From an uncultured Opitutaceae bacterium (GTDB lineage: Bacteria; Verrucomicrobiota; Verrucomicrobiia; Opitutales; Opitutaceae): 58,105 nt of DNA. The number at the start of each line of letters is the position of its first letter. The first letter of the stretch is position 1. The notes beneath the pieces are model-generated. The model did not search any database. It was not told the DNA's origin and saw nothing but the letters and a program-made list of their open reading frames with translations. A program made the translations under genes and the position numbers. Below, one piece after another: positions 56,195 through 58,105 of the stretch. The DNA lies in contig CALAOT010000009.1 in the NCBI GenBank assembly GCA_937889545.1, positions 1 to 58,105 of the forward strand, read 5' to 3'.

Positions 56195-58105
56195 CGCGAT
56201 CGCAGCCTCAATGGCTGCGACTGCACCGGCCGGCGCCGCCCCCCAGCCGCTCGATGTCATGCCGGCGCCCGCCGAGGCGCGGGTGTCCGCGGGGCGCATC
56301 GCGGTGTCCGGGAACCTGGTCGCCACCGAGGCCGGCGTTTCAGACGCGCGGCTGGAAGCCGCGGTCGCACGGGCCGCCGCCCGGTGGCGGTCCCGCCTGG
56401 TCGGGGGAGCCGGGGACGCCCCCGTGAGGCTCACGATCGACTGCAGGGGGCCGGGGGCCGCCGTCCCGTCCTTGTCAGAGGATGAGTCGTACACGCTCGA
56501 CGTGGCGCCAACGCAGATCGTCCTGCGGGCCCCGACCGCGGTCGGCGCCATGCGCGGGCTCGAGACATTCCTGCAGCTTCCCCGCCGCGAGCAGGCGGGC
56601 TGGTGCCTCCCCGCCGCCTCGATACGGGATGCTCCGCGGTTTCCGTGGCGCGGCCTGCTGATCGACGTCTGCCGCCACTGGCAGCCGGTGGAGGTGATCG
56701 AGCGCAACCTGGACGCGATGGCGGTGGTCAAGCTGAACGTCCTCCACCTCCATCTCACGGAAGACCAGGGTTTCCGCATCGAGAGCCTGACCCATCCCGA
56801 GCTGCAGGCAAAAGGGTCGGACGGCCTGTACTTCACCCAGGCGCAGATGCGCGGGATCATCGCGTACGCCGCGGAGCGCGGCATCCGGGTCGTCCCGGAG
56901 TTTGACATCCCGGGCCACTCGACCAGCTGGGTCGTGTCGCATCCGGAGCTGGCAAGCCTGCCCGGGCCCTACGGGATCGAGCGCCAATGGGGCGTGTTCA
57001 ACCCGGTGCTCGACCCGACGAACGAAGCGACCTATGCGCTTCTCGGCGACTTCCTCGGCGAGATGGCGGCCCTTTTTCCGGACAGCTTCATGCACATCGG
57101 GGGCGACGAGAACAACGGTGCGCAGTGGAGCGCGAACCCGCGCATCCAGGAGTTCATCCGCGCCCACGGCCTCAAGGACAACGGGGGCCTCCACACCTAT
57201 TTCAACGGCAGGATCGCCGCGATCCTCGCAAAGTCCGGGAAACGGCTTGTCGGCTGGGACGAGATCCTCCACCCCGGCCTGCCGCCCGGCAGCGTTGTCC
57301 ACTCCTGGCGCGGGACCGAGGCCCTGGCGGCAGCGGCCGCCCTTGGGTACGACGGCATCCTCTCGAACGGGTACTACGTCAACCTCTGCTTCCACGCCTC
57401 CGAGCATTATCTCGTCGATCCCATCCCTTCGTCGTCCGCGCTCACTCCCGCCCAGCGTTCCCACATCCTCGGGGGCGAGGCCACGATGTGGGGCGAGTGG
57501 GTCACCCCCGAGACGATCGACATGAAGATCTGGCCGCGCACCGCCGCGATCGCCGAGCGCCTCTGGTCGCCCCAGGAGTGCCGCGACGTCGAGGACATGT
57601 ACCGCAGGCTTGCCATCGTGAGCGACCGGCTCGACGAGGCGGGCGCCCTCCACCAGCGCAACCGCGACGTCATGCTGCGCCACCTGGTCGGCGAGAATCT
57701 CGAGGTGCCGGGCGTGGATTCCCTCCGGAGATTCCTCGCCGTGATCGAGGAGGTGAAGGATTACCGGCGGGGCGCGCTGCAGATCTGGAGCAGCCAGCTC
57801 GTCCCGCTCGTGGGCATCGCGGACGCGGCGCAGCCGGAGAGCGCGCTCTCCAGGGACTTCGCCGGAACCGTGGACCGGATGCTCTTCGCGCCAGGCGGGA
57901 TCGACCGGTCGCTGGCCGGCCCGATCGCCGACCGCCTCGCGGCTTGGGGCGCGGACGGCAGGCGCGTCGCGGACACCCTCTCGGCGGAGTATCCCGCTCT
58001 CAGGGAGGCGGTCCCCACCGCGCGCGGTCTCGCCAGCGCCTGCGCGATCGGCGGGGACGCCGTCCGGGCGCTCGCCTCGGGAAGGCCCATCGCGGGCGAC
58101 GCGCT
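56166..58105 (+). CDS. GH20 beta-N-acetylhexosaminidase (partial, runs off the window)
   Basis: At least 646 residues, with no stop before the window end. A signal segment (ICLFSAIAASMAATAPAGAA) precedes an N-terminal beta domain and the catalytic barrel: GLLIDVCRHWQPVEVI, LHLHLTEDQGFRIES, RVVPEFDIPGHSTSW and the acid/base motif MHIGGDENNGAQW, then HSWRGTEALAAAAALG and GGEATMWGEWV. It removes terminal GlcNAc or GalNAc outside the cytoplasm. Start 56166 overlaps the nagB fusion; 56211 is an alternative that would shorten the signal. Confidence 0.9.
   Translation, partial: MNSSAICLFSAIAASMAATAPAGAAPQPLDVMPAPAEARVSAGRIAVSGNLVATEAGVSDARLEAAVARAAARWRSRLVGGAGDAPVRLTIDCRGPGAAVPSLSEDESYTLDVAPTQIVLRAPTAVGAMRGLETFLQLPRREQAGWCLPAASIRDAPRFPWRGLLIDVCRHWQPVEVIERNLDAMAVVKLNVLHLHLTEDQGFRIESLTHPELQAKGSDGLYFTQAQMRGIIAYAAERGIRVVPEFDIPGHSTSWVVSHPELASLPGPYGIERQWGVFNPVLDPTNEATYALLGDFLGEMAALFPDSFMHIGGDENNGAQWSANPRIQEFIRAHGLKDNGGLHTYFNGRIAAILAKSGKRLVGWDEILHPGLPPGSVVHSWRGTEALAAAAALGYDGILSNGYYVNLCFHASEHYLVDPIPSSSALTPAQRSHILGGEATMWGEWVTPETIDMKIWPRTAAIAERLWSPQECRDVEDMYRRLAIVSDRLDEAGALHQRNRDVMLRHLVGENLEVPGVDSLRRFLAVIEEVKDYRRGALQIWSSQLVPLVGIADAAQPESALSRDFAGTVDRMLFAPGGIDRSLAGPIADRLAAWGADGRRVADTLSAEYPALREAVPTARGLASACAIGGDAVRALASGRPIAGDA

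Noticed and set aside
53597..56908. 1,103-codon open frame on the minus strand
   Set aside because: It runs antisense through the nagB fusion and GH20 genes and lacks domain sense; it is a shadow of GC-rich codon third positions. Only its 3' end belongs to the TMTC-like remnant.

Overview
The window is high-G+C bacterial chromosome, densely coded, with many start/stop overlaps. No rRNA or tRNA is visible. The gene set (NADP-type isocitrate dehydrogenase, a SecG with a Gly/Met-rich loop, a TIR-FlgO-TPR protein, GH172, a NagB/PIG-L fusion, a carbamoyltransferase/SxtJ/DUF5989 trio) looks most like Verrucomicrobiota, perhaps Opitutales. That placement rests on family knowledge and was not tested phylogenetically.

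Layout. Positions 1-23,126 are conserved housekeeping genes: nadE-hemL, two exported proteins, xerC and mazG facing trpC-rsmA, icd with an aspartate aminotransferase, secG, parB, a LysM protein, fmt, der, a second aminotransferase with an Lrp-type regulator, and ffh. Positions 23,022-34,108 are an accessory array at the 3' end of ffh. The last ~105 nt of ffh recur four more times downstream as separately diverged, open tails. A 3'-end fragment resembling radC also occurs. Every extra tail is preceded by a conserved module holding a TGTGCCA-type direct repeat, and module and tail meet at an identical 9-bp core, AGCAGATGC. Cutting at the cores gives five tandem units of about 4.7, 3.0, 1.0, 0.25 and 2.0 kb. 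They carry toxin-antitoxin pairs, a BON protein, a frameshifted polysaccharide lyase, a TIR-FlgO-TPR protein and gene debris, but no recombinase. I read this as tandem accretion of integrase-less elements that use the 3' end of ffh as attachment site and restore the Ffh C-terminus.

Positions 34,109-46,659 hold a further VapBC pair and a CPBP protease, a GltD-like oxidoreductase with an amber stop, a PfkB kinase, a methyltransferase with an ECF-S-like membrane protein, a four-gene redox operon (membrane protein, DUF362, NapH/NapG-like polyferredoxin, Tat aldo/keto reductase), a GH172 enzyme and a VOC protein.

Positions 46,800-58,105 form an amino-sugar region: ROK kinase, PIG-L deacetylase, AraC regulator, carbamoyltransferase/SxtJ/DUF5989, a decayed TMTC-like membrane gene, a NagB-PIG-L fusion and a GH20 hexosaminidase that runs off the end. 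Three near-identical 34-35 bp sites lie upstream of the ROK gene, the araC-type gene and the nagB fusion, and suggest one regulon. Together these genes would release, phosphorylate, deacetylate and deaminate N-acetylhexosamines.

Several genes are visibly broken by in-frame stops or single-base shifts. Some may be sequence errors rather than biology.
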